NCBI GenBank assembly: GCA_031119475.1
Contig: JAVHXV010000004.1
Span: forward strand, 174,511-238,510
DNA: 64,000 nucleotides
Source: Pedobacter sp.
Lineage (GTDB): Bacteria > Bacteroidota > Bacteroidia > Sphingobacteriales > Sphingobacteriaceae
Direction: 5' to 3'
Shown here one piece after another: positions 7,825 to 16,227 of this stretch. Numbering within the stretch: position 1 is the first letter of the stretch; each line of letters opens with the position of its first letter. A program made the translations under genes and the position numbers. Under the pieces are notes generated by a model, which ran no database searches, was not told the DNA's origin, and was given only the letters and a program-made list of their open reading frames with translations.

Positions 7825-10305
7825 TTAATTGGTACCGAGTTCCTTTTTCCTTCTAAAAATAGAAATCAGAAAGCCAACGACCATCACAATGGTGCCTACC
7901 CAATATAAATTGATCAGTGGAAATTCAATGGACTTGAAAACCAGCCAATCTTTGGCCTGCTGAGGCTTTTCGAATATGTTCAGCTCAACTTTCCCCTGCT
8001 CGGGAATAATTTTAACAAACCTGAACTTGAGACCAAGTTCGGCGACTGTACGATCGAAAAGATAAGGCGTAGCCCCATTTTCCGATTTTTTCATCAAGAT
8101 CAGCGGCTCGGCATGATAGATCTTTCCGGCTACGTTTACCTCAAGTTCCAGACCGAACAACAGATCGCCAGGGGCCAATTTTAAATCTTTGATACTTGGC
8201 TTATTATTGATGGTCTTGACAGTGACCACGCCATTGCTGGTATGCACCGTATCACCAACACTGAGCGTAGCGACCCTTGGTGCCTTGTAATTTTCTTCAT
8301 CAGAATGGCCTTCATGATCGCCATGTTCTTCTTTTTTGACCGCAGCACTGGTGAGGTGCGTATAGATATCAGAAGTCAAATAATGTTTCGTATCTGGAGA
8401 GGCAATCATGCCCATCCTGTCATTCTCTTGAATACTTGGATTAACATCGAAATCTTCCTTTACCTTTCCTTCTCCATCAATTACTTTAAAATTAATCTTA
8501 TAAAAAGTATTTGGGGCTACTGTCGTATCACTCACATAAGTGATGGTGTATTTCCCCATTTTCTTAGGCTCGTTTTTGTACAACATGATGTTCTCTGCAG
8601 GCTTCTGGTTTTTTTCAAAATCCTTAACAGGGATAAAATTGCTTTCGTTGATCGAAATTGGCGTACTGGTAGCCGCCGAAACCAGCGCACCCAATAACAA
8701 AATGGCAAAACCAATGTGCGCTACTGCAGAACCTACCAATTTATTTCCCCTATTTACAAAAGCGGCGCTGAGCAACCTTGCATTTGACAATACGCCAAAA
8801 ACACAGCTGAATGTTAGGAAAATATACATCAAGTTGGTATAAATTCCGGTGAGCCAAATAAATGCCGCAGAAATGACCAAAGAAAATACGACTGCAGAAA
8901 CCAGGCTGCTGTAAAATTTACGGGCATCTGTACGCTTGTATTTTAGAAATTGCGAAAAGCCCATGATCAATGTGGTCAATACCGCAAATGCAGATTGGAT
9001 CTTGTTATAGTATTGGACAGGATTGGTAATCAATTTCGATGTACCAAAAATTTTGTTGAAAACCGGATAGGATGTAGTTACAATTACCTGAAGGCAAGAA
9101 ACGGTCACTACCAATGCGCCGATAAACATCCAAAACTCCCGGGAATAGGTCTCTTCGTCCTTATGTGTGATGGGCAACTCTTTCCAACGCACCGCCATAA
9201 AATATACGGCAATGAACAGAAACACCAAGATATAGCTGATTAGGTGCCAAAACATGCCCAGATCTGTAAAGGAATGCACGGAGGTATCGCCTAAAATCCC
9301 ACTTCTCGTTAAAAAAGAAGCATACAGCACCAAGAGAAAACTAATGAGCATTAACGCGATGGAGGTAAAAAAGGCGTGTCCGGTATTTTTAAAAACAATC
9401 AGCACATGGACACCAGCAATTAAGGTAAGCCAAGGGATAATGGATGCATTTTCTACAGGATCCCATGCCCAGAAACCTCCAAAATTAAGTGCTTCATAGG
9501 CCCAAAATGAACCCATGATAATTCCAGTTCCCAAGATCATTACGGCAAATAAGGCCCACGGCAGCACAGGTTTGATCCATTCCTTGTAACGCTTTTGCCA
9601 AAGCGCGGCAATCCCATATGCAAAAGGGACGACCATACTCGCAAAGCCAAGGAATAATGTAGGAGGATGGATGACCATCCAATAATTTTGAAGCAATGGA
9701 TTAAGGCCCTTTCCGTCGGTGATGAACTTGAGGTAATTTTTAAAATTTTCTGCATCGGCAAAAACAACCGGTGCCATGGCACGCAGGTCCTTTGCTTCCC
9801 TTAATAGGATAAAAGGAGAACTGCCGATCCTTTCTCCGAAAATTTCGACTCCCAATAGCATGGAAGTCAGAAATACCTGCGAGAAGGCAATAACAGTCAT
9901 CACACCGTTCTCCCAACTTTTGGCTTTCCACATCAATATGGTGCCAAGTAGCGACTGCCAAAAGGCCCACAACCAAAAACTGCCCTCTTGTCCTTCCCAG
10001 AACGCAGAAATGATATAATAAACCGGTAGTGATTTAGAAGAATGTGAATACACATAATTGTATTCTACATGGTGGTTGAGGATGAGATAGAACAAAGTTG
10101 CACCAATCCCGATCACACTTAGGAAATTGATCGAAAAGCCGATCCTACCTAACCTGTTCCAGGATGACTGCTCATCAAGATTTTTATTTTTAACCGCAAA
10201 GTAATAGGAAATGGTTGAAAATAGGGATGCACCAAAAGCAAGTACAATAAAAAATTGCCCGATTTTGCCAGCCAGGAGGTTTTCTCCAATAAATTGTATA
10301 TCCAT
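7825..10305 (-). CDS. ccmF: Cytochrome c maturation heme lyase component CcmF
   Basis: An 826-residue polytopic inner-membrane protein of the heme-handling (CcsA/CcmF) superfamily. The tryptophan-rich WWD motif (GGFWAWDPVENASIIPWL) lies near residues 270-290, and many membrane segments span residues 10-540 with a final one at about 795-815. It transfers heme from holo-CcmE to apocytochrome c on the periplasmic face. A large periplasmic domain (about 560-790) precedes the last segment and contains a His/Asp/Glu-rich stretch (about 659-671, HGDHEGHSDE) that I do not expect from the family core. Its ATG overlaps the ccmE stop (TAATG). Confidence 0.93.
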   Translation of the reverse strand: MDIQFIGENLLAGKIGQFFIVLAFGASLFSTISYYFAVKNKNLDEQSSWNRLGRIGFSINFLSVIGIGATLFYLILNHHVEYNYVYSHSSKSLPVYYIISAFWEGQEGSFWLWAFWQSLLGTILMWKAKSWENGVMTVIAFSQVFLTSMLLGVEIFGERIGSSPFILLREAKDLRAMAPVVFADAENFKNYLKFITDGKGLNPLLQNYWMVIHPPTLFLGFASMVVPFAYGIAALWQKRYKEWIKPVLPWALFAVMILGTGIIMGSFWAYEALNFGGFWAWDPVENASIIPWLTLIAGVHVLIVFKNTGHAFFTSIALMLISFLLVLYASFLTRSGILGDTSVHSFTDLGMFWHLISYILVFLFIAVYFMAVRWKELPITHKDEETYSREFWMFIGALVVTVSCLQVIVTTSYPVFNKIFGTSKLITNPVQYYNKIQSAFAVLTTLIMGFSQFLKYKRTDARKFYSSLVSAVVFSLVISAAFIWLTGIYTNLMYIFLTFSCVFGVLSNARLLSAAFVNRGNKLVGSAVAHIGFAILLLGALVSAATSTPISINESNFIPVKDFEKNQKPAENIMLYKNEPKKMGKYTITYVSDTTVAPNTFYKINFKVIDGEGKVKEDFDVNPSIQENDRMGMIASPDTKHYLTSDIYTHLTSAAVKKEEHGDHEGHSDEENYKAPRVATLSVGDTVHTSNGVVTVKTINNKPSIKDLKLAPGDLLFGLELEVNVAGKIYHAEPLILMKKSENGATPYLFDRTVAELGLKFRFVKIIPEQGKVELNIFEKPQQAKDWLVFKSIEFPLINLYWVGTIVMVVGFLISIFRRKKELGTN

Positions 10306-10721
10306 TAAGTTTTTTTGTATTGTTTGACCTGACCGTCCTTGGTAATTTCGACCATCTCGTCGTTATATTTGGATGGGCATTTCATTAGAATTTTGGAGGC
10401 ATAGAAAGTCCCTTGCTGCATTTGCCCAATGATGACCAATTTTTCTGAGCGTTCGAAATCTTGTGGTTTTGTCCCATTCAGCACAACTTTGCTAATGGTC
10501 CCTTTTTCATCTTTCATGTAAAAGGCAAAGTGGTTGGGATCTTTGAGTGCGTCATAAACGGTCCCCTTGCTTTTTTCCCAATAACCGATTACATGTTCTT
10601 CCTTATTGGAGGTGGAGGCATCGGTAAAATTGGAATAGGAGTCGGTATCCGCATTTAAGCTCACTAAAAAACCAATACAAATTGCAATGGTAATTAAGCC
10701 AATGATTGCACTTTTTCTCAT
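10305..10721 (-). CDS. ccmE: Periplasmic heme chaperone CcmE, Cys-type (CxxxY)
   Basis: A 138-residue protein with an N-terminal signal anchor (about residues 4-22) and a periplasmic OB-fold domain (about 40-115). CcmE binds heme covalently and hands it to CcmF. In the classical protein the heme ligand is a His in an HxxxY motif; here the aligned motif is C115-P-S-K-Y119, a CxxxY variant known from Desulfovibrio-type and archaeal Ccm systems. I start at ATG 10721 because the upstream extension reads through promoter DNA. The TAATG overlap with ccmF shows translational coupling. Confidence 0.9.
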   Translation of the reverse strand: MRKSAIIGLITIAICIGFLVSLNADTDSYSNFTDASTSNKEEHVIGYWEKSKGTVYDALKDPNHFAFYMKDEKGTISKVVLNGTKPQDFERSEKLVIIGQMQQGTFYASKILMKCPSKYNDEMVEITKDGQVKQYKKT

Positions 10722-10749
10722 GAGGGTTTTAAATTTAAAAATCCAACTA

Positions 10750-10757
10750 CAAAGATA
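10750..10757 (-). promoter_or_regulatory. Putative -7 box of ccmE-ccmF operon
   Basis: TATCTTTG on the minus strand, 28 nt upstream of the ccmE ATG. It is a full match to TAnnTTTG. Confidence 0.55.
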
Positions 10758-10830
10758 AAAAAACAATGTTAGCTCGGGCACACTGGCCTTCTAGAATGCA
10801 GAACGTGACACTAAGTTGATATTAGCGCGG

Positions 10831-10893
10831 GGCGATAGGCGCAGGTCGATGGGCGTTTAGCGAATAGCGTACAGCGGCTGGCGTACAGCGGAT
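10831..10893. repeat. Heptamer array, RGCGNNN x9
   Basis: Nine consecutive 7-bp units such as GGCGATA, AGCGTAC and AGCGGAT, with GCG (or TCG) fixed at positions 2-4. It lies in the 200-nt gap between msrA and ccmE. Confidence 0.87.
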
Positions 10894-10949
10894 CTCTAGC
10901 TCTTAAGAGGAAAAGTTCTTGGAGATTTTGCAGAATGAAGTGTGCAGGT

Positions 10950-10996
10950 CTTTCGACTTTCAACTTTCAACTTTTCACCTTTCAACTTTTCACCTA
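10950..10996. repeat. 7/8-mer array, CTTTCAA family, containing the msrA stop
   Basis: Units CTTTCGA, CTTTCAA and CTTTTCAC, the reverse complement of the GTTGAAAG family. The msrA stop (CTA on plus at 10994-10996) is the start of the last unit. Confidence 0.85.
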
Positions 10997-11644
10997 CTTC
11001 CCCTGATATTCTTCTTTCAGCAGTTCCGGCATTGCGGCCCTCAGTTTTGCAACTTTTGGCCCACAAACTCCAGCAACATAAGCTTCATCTGGGTGGAGCT
11101 TTACATAGTTCTGATGGTAATCTTCTGCCGGATAAAATTTTCCGATAGGCGCTACGACGGTAACGATCGAACTTCCAAGGTATTTCGTTTGGTTCAAGTG
11201 TGCAATTTCCTGATCGATAATCTTCTTTTCATTTTCATCGCTGTAAAATGCCATGGAGCGATAACTTGTGCCAATGTCAGGGCCTTGACGGTTTAATTCT
11301 GTTGGGTTGTGCATCACAAAGAATGCATGGGTAAGCTGTGCAAAAGTAATCTGTGCAGGGTCATAAATGACCTGTACCGCTTCGGCATGCCCGGTCTGAT
11401 CGGCACTCACCTCTTCATAGGTAGGATTTTCTTTCGTACCACCCGTATAACCGCTCGTGGCTTTAACTACGCCCTTAAGTTCAGAAAAGCCCTCTTGGAT
11501 ACCCCAAAAGCATCCCCCTGCGAAAACCGCCACTTTTTCCTTTCCTGATGGCTGAGTTAACGCTGTCTTTTTGGTCTGATTAGCCTGTCTACAAGCCATC
11601 ACCAGCAGCAATAATGCGAGGTACCCAATATTTTTCATACCCAT
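10994..11644 (-). CDS. msrA: Peptide-methionine (S)-S-oxide reductase MsrA, lipoprotein
   Basis: A 216-residue MsrA that repairs oxidised methionine. The catalytic Cys is C45 in GGCFWG, followed by the family motifs TSGYTGG and GHAEAVQV. Unlike cytosolic MsrA it begins with a lipoprotein signal peptide: hydrophobic residues 5-16 and a lipobox ending at C18 (LLVMAC). It is therefore predicted to be anchored in the periplasm or outer membrane. The start could also be the ATG two codons later (11638). It stands alone between the two ccm gene groups, where a periplasmic redox role would fit. Confidence 0.92.
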   Translation of the reverse strand: MGMKNIGYLALLLLVMACRQANQTKKTALTQPSGKEKVAVFAGGCFWGIQEGFSELKGVVKATSGYTGGTKENPTYEEVSADQTGHAEAVQVIYDPAQITFAQLTHAFFVMHNPTELNRQGPDIGTSYRSMAFYSDENEKKIIDQEIAHLNQTKYLGSSIVTVVAPIGKFYPAEDYHQNYVKLHPDEAYVAGVCGPKVAKLRAAMPELLKEEYQGK

Positions 11645-11688
11645 ATTAACGCAAAATCAAAGCTTTCAGTTTCGAAACGATCCATAAA

Positions 11689-11718
11689 AAATCCCGTTCC
11701 AATAAAGGAACAGGATTT
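11689..11718 (-). terminator. Intrinsic terminator of glutamate dehydrogenase
   Basis: A 12-bp stem (11689-11700 with 11707-11718, loop AATAAA). Its one non-Watson-Crick pair is G:U only on the minus strand, and the T run (A run at 11686-11691 on plus) follows on that strand, so it serves the minus-strand gene ending at 11803. Confidence 0.85.
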
Positions 11719-11725
11719 GATCAAT

Positions 11726-11806
11726 AACTGTCAACTATGCCACAGGCATCCCTTTGGGATAAACTGTGAACTGCCAACTATAAACTGTCAACTGCCAACT
11801 AACTAA
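11726..11806. repeat. AACTNNN heptamer array with embedded hairpin copy 4
   Basis: Two AACTNNN units (11726-11739), then the 21-nt segment 11740-11760 containing the hairpin CCACAGG-CATC-CCTTTGG, then one base and six more AACTNNN units ending in the gdh stop codon. The hairpin segment is exactly three units long, so it appears inserted into, or framed by, the array. Confidence 0.85.
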
Positions 11807-13248
11807 GGCCATACGCCCAAGTTCAGATAAGAAATCGCAATCTTATCGATCGAGTTCACAAAAGCGGCAGTCCTCAAGGTTTTTACTTCTGGTTTATTCA
11901 CCCAGGTCTCCCTAATTTCGCGATAAGAATGGATCATGGTGTCTTCCAGTCCCGAATTTACCAATTCCATTTCCGAAGCACCTTTAACGATCATCAAACG
12001 ATTTTCTGCAGGAATTTTCTTTCCGGTCAGACTTTCCAGGGTATTGATCAAATTGGCATTCGAATTTTCTGCGTAACGGTTTTCCATTCTACCAAAAGCA
12101 ACGTGCGACAGGTTTTTCAGCCATTCAAAGTAAGAAACCGTTACACCACCTGCATTGCAATACATATCTGGAATAATCATCCCCCCCATTTCGGTAAAGA
12201 TTTCTTCAGCTTCTGGTGTAGTCGGGCCATTTGCACCTTCTGCAATAATTTTGGCCTTGATGTTCCTGATATTCTCTTTGGTCAGCTGGTTTTCCAGTGC
12301 AGCCGGCACCAGGATATCGCAATCCTGCTCCAATCCTTCCATGGAATTGCTATAATCTTTTGCTCCCGGGAAGCCAAGGATGGAGCCATTGGCTTTACGG
12401 TGGGCAAATACCTCATCAATGTTCAGGCCATTCGGATTGTAGATGGCGCCTTCAAATTCACAGATCCCGACAATTGTTGCACCAAACTCTGCCAAAAATT
12501 TAGCAGAATGATAACCTACGTTACCTAATCCCTGTACAATGACACGTTTACCATCTAGACCAGCAGTAAGGCCTATCTTTTTCATGTCATCTTCATGGGA
12601 AACACATTCGCGGACGGCATAGGCCACACCCCTTCCGGTTGCTTCTTTTCTACCACGGATGCCATGAAGGGCGATCGGTTTGCCGGTAACACATCCCAAT
12701 GCATCCAAAGAACCTGGGTTCATGGTCATATAGGTATCGGCAATCCAGCTCATTTCACGTTCACCAGATCCATAATCTGGGGCAGGAACATCAATTCCGG
12801 GGCCAATAAAGTTCTTTTTAATCAATTCTGTGGTGTAGCGGCGGGTAATGGTTTCCAGTTCTGCTACGGTATATTTTTTAGGGTCGATACAAATTCCACC
12901 TTTGGCACCTCCAAAAGGAACGTTAACGATGGCACATTTGTAGGTCATCAACGCTGCAAGGGCCATCACCTCATCTTCATTTACCATTTCACTGTAACGG
13001 ATACCACCTTTGGTTGGGCTCATGTGATGTGAATGTTCTACACGCCAGGCGTCGATCACTTCGAAGCCATTTCCCCTACGAATAGGAAATTGAAACCGAT
13101 ACACACTGTTACACGCTTTTATCTGAGCCAATAGACCCTCTGGATGAGAGGTGAATCTTGCGGCACTATCAAAGTTCTTACAGACGTCTGTAAAGAAACT
13201 TGTTCCATTTGCTGTATTAGCCATTTGTTCTATAAATTGGATTTTCAA
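11803..13248 (-). CDS. Glu/Leu/Phe/Val dehydrogenase (glutamate dehydrogenase)
   Basis: A 481-residue cytoplasmic dehydrogenase interconverting glutamate and 2-oxoglutarate plus ammonia with NAD(P). It shows the substrate-binding region KGGIRYS (about 80-86), the catalytic-Lys region PFGGAKGGI (about 111-119) and the nucleotide fold [12 protein letters not shown] (about 214-225). The length exceeds the common 420-residue form but fits Bacteroidota homologues. M9 ([11 protein letters not shown], start 13224) is an alternative start. It is monocistronic, with its own terminator, and interrupts the ccm gene order. Confidence 0.9.
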   Translation of the reverse strand: MKIQFIEQMANTANGTSFFTDVCKNFDSAARFTSHPEGLLAQIKACNSVYRFQFPIRRGNGFEVIDAWRVEHSHHMSPTKGGIRYSEMVNEDEVMALAALMTYKCAIVNVPFGGAKGGICIDPKKYTVAELETITRRYTTELIKKNFIGPGIDVPAPDYGSGEREMSWIADTYMTMNPGSLDALGCVTGKPIALHGIRGRKEATGRGVAYAVRECVSHEDDMKKIGLTAGLDGKRVIVQGLGNVGYHSAKFLAEFGATIVGICEFEGAIYNPNGLNIDEVFAHRKANGSILGFPGAKDYSNSMEGLEQDCDILVPAALENQLTKENIRNIKAKIIAEGANGPTTPEAEEIFTEMGGMIIPDMYCNAGGVTVSYFEWLKNLSHVAFGRMENRYAENSNANLINTLESLTGKKIPAENRLMIVKGASEMELVNSGLEDTMIHSYREIRETWVNKPEVKTLRTAAFVNSIDKIAISYLNLGVWP

Positions 13249-13429
13249 TGAGTTAGCTTTTCAACATCTAAACCGCAGCGTTCCGAAATGGTTGTAGAAA
13301 ACCTGCAATTCTTTGTTTACGGGTGCAAAATTGCATTAAAATTGACCATTAATGCAAACGGAAAATGGCTTAGTGTATGAAAAACACCTTTAGGAAAACG
13401 TCAAAAGATTAGGGTTATGACGTTTAAAA
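13249..13429. promoter_or_regulatory. Upstream region of glutamate dehydrogenase with a palindrome
   Basis: No gene is visible here. TGCAA-AA-TTGCA at 13324-13335 is a palindrome that overlaps CAATTTTG on the minus strand, one mismatch from a -7 box about 78 nt upstream of the ATG. TTTGCA lies about 19 nt further upstream as a possible -33 element. The palindrome could be an operator; this is inference. Confidence 0.3.
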
Positions 13430-13651
13430 TTAGTTTTTGTCGCCAGATTTTTTTTCTAACTTTTTTAATCTTTTATCGAGCACAAACAGATAGCCCAATA
13501 AACCCACTAAAATTAGGACGATACAGACGACAACAACATAGATTTTTCCGTTGCTCCTTAACGTATCGGCCATTTCAACGTCAGCCTGCTGGGCAAACAA
13601 ATTGAGGGTTAAGGTTAACATCAATAGAGTAAAAGCAATTTTCTTCATCAT
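13430..13651 (-). CDS. CcmD-like small membrane protein
   Basis: A 73-residue protein with a signal-like N-terminus (about 1-21), one membrane segment (about 37-58) and a basic Lys-rich cytoplasmic tail (DKRLKKLEKK). This shape and the position directly after ccmC match the CcmD family, the small subunit that helps release holo-CcmE from the CcmABC complex. Its ATG overlaps the ccmC stop (TAATG). Sequence similarity to CcmD is low, as is normal for this protein; the call is mostly positional. Confidence 0.72.
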   Translation of the reverse strand: MMKKIAFTLLMLTLTLNLFAQQADVEMADTLRSNGKIYVVVVCIVLILVGLLGYLFVLDKRLKKLEKKSGDKN

Positions 13652-14307
13652 TACAGTTGTTTATCTTCTAAGGTTCTGATTCTAAAGCGGATGGTATAAA
13701 TCCAATAGCCAATAACGATCCAGCCCATACAGGCGGGATAGAACACCATGCGCATCCTGCTATCCAGATCATAGGTATTGAAGCCTGGATTTCCACCGTT
13801 TCCGGGATGAAGTGAAGCCTGTAACCTCGGGAGTACAAAAACGAGCACGATCATCATGGGAAAAGCAAAAATATTATAGATGGCCGAAATTTTGGCCCGC
13901 TTCTGTTCCTCATCTATCGCATTGCGCAGAATGAGGTAAGCAAAGTATAAGAGCACGGCAATGGCAGCAAAATTTTGTTTGGGATCAAAACTCCAAAACT
14001 GGTCCCAGGTATATTTGGCCCAAATCGAACCGGTAATCAGTCCGAAAATACCAAAAACAACGCCTACGTTCGCACTTTCTACAGCCCTGCGGTCATAATC
14101 CTCATTGGGCCTGTTCAACGAGGCAATGCTATAGACTACCGAAATCGCAAACAGGGTGATCATTGCGAACCACATAGGTACATGAAAATATAGGTTCCTA
14201 ATGGTTTCATTGAGAATATTGAGTCTCGGAACACCCAGCAATAACCCTGCAATGGTAGCATAGACCACCAGTATTGCACCTAAAATTTTCCACCAAGTTC
14301 TATTCAT
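13651..14307 (-). CDS. ccmC: Heme exporter / handling protein CcmC
   Basis: A 218-residue membrane protein of the heme-handling superfamily with six predicted segments. The WWD-type motif (YTWDQFWSFDPKQN) lies near residues 90-105, flanked by membrane His residues expected to coordinate heme. It attaches heme to CcmE. The true start is probably the ATG at 14307; an upstream TTG at 14313 is in frame. It lies between ccmB (25 nt upstream) and the ccmD-like gene (1-nt overlap). Confidence 0.92.
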   Translation of the reverse strand: MNRTWWKILGAILVVYATIAGLLLGVPRLNILNETIRNLYFHVPMWFAMITLFAISVVYSIASLNRPNEDYDRRAVESANVGVVFGIFGLITGSIWAKYTWDQFWSFDPKQNFAAIAVLLYFAYLILRNAIDEEQKRAKISAIYNIFAFPMMIVLVFVLPRLQASLHPGNGGNPGFNTYDLDSRMRMVFYPACMGWIVIGYWIYTIRFRIRTLEDKQL

Positions 14308-14332
14308 AGTCAATCAGCAAATCAGCCAATAA

Positions 14333-14998
14333 TTAATCTCGCCACAAATATGGGAATAATATTAAAGAAACGCCCATTACCATGGCATTAATCAGTACCA
14401 AAAGGCCAATATCATCCATGCTTACGCTCCGATCCAGGCCATCGATGGCGTTTTTGGAAAGTTTGATCAGCACGATAATGACGGGTATAATGATCGGAAA
14501 GCTTAGGATTGCCATCAACATCCCACCGTTCCCTGCCTTTGAAGCGATGGCGGATATCATGGTAAAGATGGTCGCAAAACTTAGGCTTCCCAACACCGTT
14601 GCCACCATATACATCGGGATATCGGTTTCTGGTTGGAAAGGGAAGACAAGTGCGTAAAAAAACAGGGCAATCAAGGTTAAGCCCATCATGAGCAGGCTAT
14701 TGTAAATGGTCTTGGCCAAAATAAGAGCAATCGGACTGGCCAAAAGATAGGTATATAAATGTCGGCCCTTACTTTCCTGAAGAAAGCTTTTGGCTACCGC
14801 ATTGATCGAGGCAAACAGAATGATGATCCAGAAAAGTGCATTCCAGGTGAGTTTATTCGGTATGCTGACGAAAGATAAATAACAGACGAAAACTGTGGAT
14901 ACTACATATAGGAGTACGCCATTGAGTGCATATTTTGAACGCCATTCCAGCACAGCTTCTTTTCTAATCAAATAAATCACCTGTTTTGCCAACTGCAT
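14333..14998 (-). CDS. ccmB: Heme exporter protein CcmB
   Basis: A 221-residue protein with six membrane segments, matching CcmB, the membrane subunit of the CcmAB ABC complex that drives release of holo-CcmE. The family motif FLQESKGRHLYTYLLASP is at about residues 68-85. A TATCTTTG box is only 4 nt upstream of the ATG, so the ccmB-ccmC-ccmD-like mRNA is predicted to be leaderless. The ATPase CcmA is not encoded next to it or elsewhere in the window. Confidence 0.93.
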   Translation of the reverse strand: MQLAKQVIYLIRKEAVLEWRSKYALNGVLLYVVSTVFVCYLSFVSIPNKLTWNALFWIIILFASINAVAKSFLQESKGRHLYTYLLASPIALILAKTIYNSLLMMGLTLIALFFYALVFPFQPETDIPMYMVATVLGSLSFATIFTMISAIASKAGNGGMLMAILSFPIIIPVIIVLIKLSKNAIDGLDRSVSMDDIGLLVLINAMVMGVSLILFPYLWRD

Positions 14999-15002
14999 AG
15001 CG

Positions 15003-15010
15003 CAAAGATA
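15003..15010 (-). promoter_or_regulatory. -7 box of the ccmB operon, 4 nt from the ATG
   Basis: TATCTTTG on the minus strand, a full TAnnTTTG match. The spacing leaves room for almost no 5' leader. Confidence 0.65.
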
Positions 15011-15129
15011 GATTTTTGTGCCAAATGCAAAAAGAGCGAGGGGTAAAGTGACATGGGATAGACGATTGTGGTTAAATTAGCCTCCTACGGTTTGTGCAAT
15101 ATCTACAAAAAACAGCCAAAATCATACGA

Positions 15130-15183
15130 ACGGTATACTCGGCCTGAACAAACGGTATATTCGGCTTGAACAAACGGTCAACG
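15130..15183. repeat. 22-bp tandem repeat, 2.4 copies
   Basis: ACGGTATACTCGGCCTGAAC+AA at 15130-15151 is repeated with two C-to-T changes at 15152-15173 and partly at 15174-15183. It lies between the divergent ccmB and ogt genes; the 296-nt gap (14999-15294) holds nothing else recognisable beyond the ccmB promoter box. Confidence 0.8.
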
Positions 15184-15294
15184 AAAATCGCCAAATTGGT
15201 GCTTTTTAGATTATTTATTGTAGAATGTTATCATGATAAGGACTTGCAGTAATATTAGCTAGTGCAAATGGCGATAATTTCCTAAATTGCAGAA

Positions 15295-15786
15295 ATGGAA
15301 GCAAAATTCTGCAGTATCTTATCTACTCCGGTTGGGCCGATGACCATTTTGGCCAATGACGAGGCCGTACATACCATTACTTTTGGCGAAAGAGAAGTGG
15401 GCGAACTCCGGCCCAATATCCATACCGCAGCTGCCTATCAACAACTTCAGGATTATTTTGAGGGCAAGCTGAGCGCATTTGATTTTCCGATGGCCCAATT
15501 GGGAACCGACTTCCAGCAAAATGTATGGAATGCCCTATTGACCATTCCTTATGGCGAAACACTTTCCTATCTTAAATTTTCTGAGCAGTTAAATAATCCC
15601 TTGGCCATTCGTGCCATCGCTGCTGCAAACGGCAGAAATAATCTGGCCGTCGTCGTACCCTGCCACCGGGTAATCGGCAGTGATGGCAAACTGGTCGGTT
15701 ATGCTGGTGAACTTTGGCGCAAAAAATGGCTATTGCAACACGAGCAGGAAATTAGCGGAAAAGGCCAGATGACGCTTAGGTTTTAG
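15295..15786 (+). CDS. ogt: Methylated-DNA--protein-cysteine methyltransferase
   Basis: A 163-residue suicide DNA repair protein that removes O6-alkyl groups from guanine. The acceptor Cys is C123 in PCHRV, followed by the asparagine-hinge-equivalent and DGKLVGYAGELWRKKWLL segment, and the helix-turn-helix region AIRAIAAANGRNN precedes it. Length matches the Ogt form without an Ada domain. It is transcribed divergently from ccmB and stands alone. Confidence 0.92.
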   Translation: MEAKFCSILSTPVGPMTILANDEAVHTITFGEREVGELRPNIHTAAAYQQLQDYFEGKLSAFDFPMAQLGTDFQQNVWNALLTIPYGETLSYLKFSEQLNNPLAIRAIAAANGRNNLAVVVPCHRVIGSDGKLVGYAGELWRKKWLLQHEQEISGKGQMTLRF

Positions 15787-15800
15787 GGCAGATGGGCAGC

Positions 15801-16220
15801 CTAATTGGAGTCGGGTTGCGGTTGAACGATCAATTGTTCCTTTCTCACGCTTGTAGCCAATAGCAATACGGCCACCAATAATACAATCCATCCCCATTGA
15901 TAATGAATGGTCTTTGCCAAAACCTTATCAAAAAATTTGGACCCAAAATAATTATTGGACTTAAAATATACTGCGGCAGCCATCAATACTGACCAAATCA
16001 AGGCAACAATGGCAAAAAACCGAAATGCACGGAGCTGTTTGAGCAAAAGGCAAAAGCCGATCAGCGCAAAGATCACAAGAGAGATAAAGAACAATCTCGA
16101 ATCAGTTTGATGGAGGTTCCAATTTCCCTTGATGGGGACCTTTAAAAAAGGGCACACGGTAATGGCAATCAGTGCCAAGATAAAGCCGAGGTAGGCATTC
16201 GTTTTCCTTACAATTAACAT
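15801..16220 (-). CDS. Four-helix integral membrane protein of unknown function
   Basis: A 139-residue protein with four hydrophobic segments (about residues 8-27, 47-65, 70-90 and 110-130). I choose the ATG at 16220, 7 nt after the gldC stop; a longer in-frame extension to 16271 would overlap gldC and is less likely. I do not recognise a conserved motif. It is probably co-transcribed with gldC. Confidence 0.65.
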   Translation of the reverse strand: MLIVRKTNAYLGFILALIAITVCPFLKVPIKGNWNLHQTDSRLFFISLVIFALIGFCLLLKQLRAFRFFAIVALIWSVLMAAAVYFKSNNYFGSKFFDKVLAKTIHYQWGWIVLLVAVLLLATSVRKEQLIVQPQPDSN

Positions 16221-16227
16221 TTCTGAA

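Noticed and set aside
10919..11296. 125-codon plus-strand frame opposite msrA
   Set aside because: It starts in an array (FQLSTFHLSTFH-like repeats) and runs antisense through msrA, which has clear catalytic motifs.
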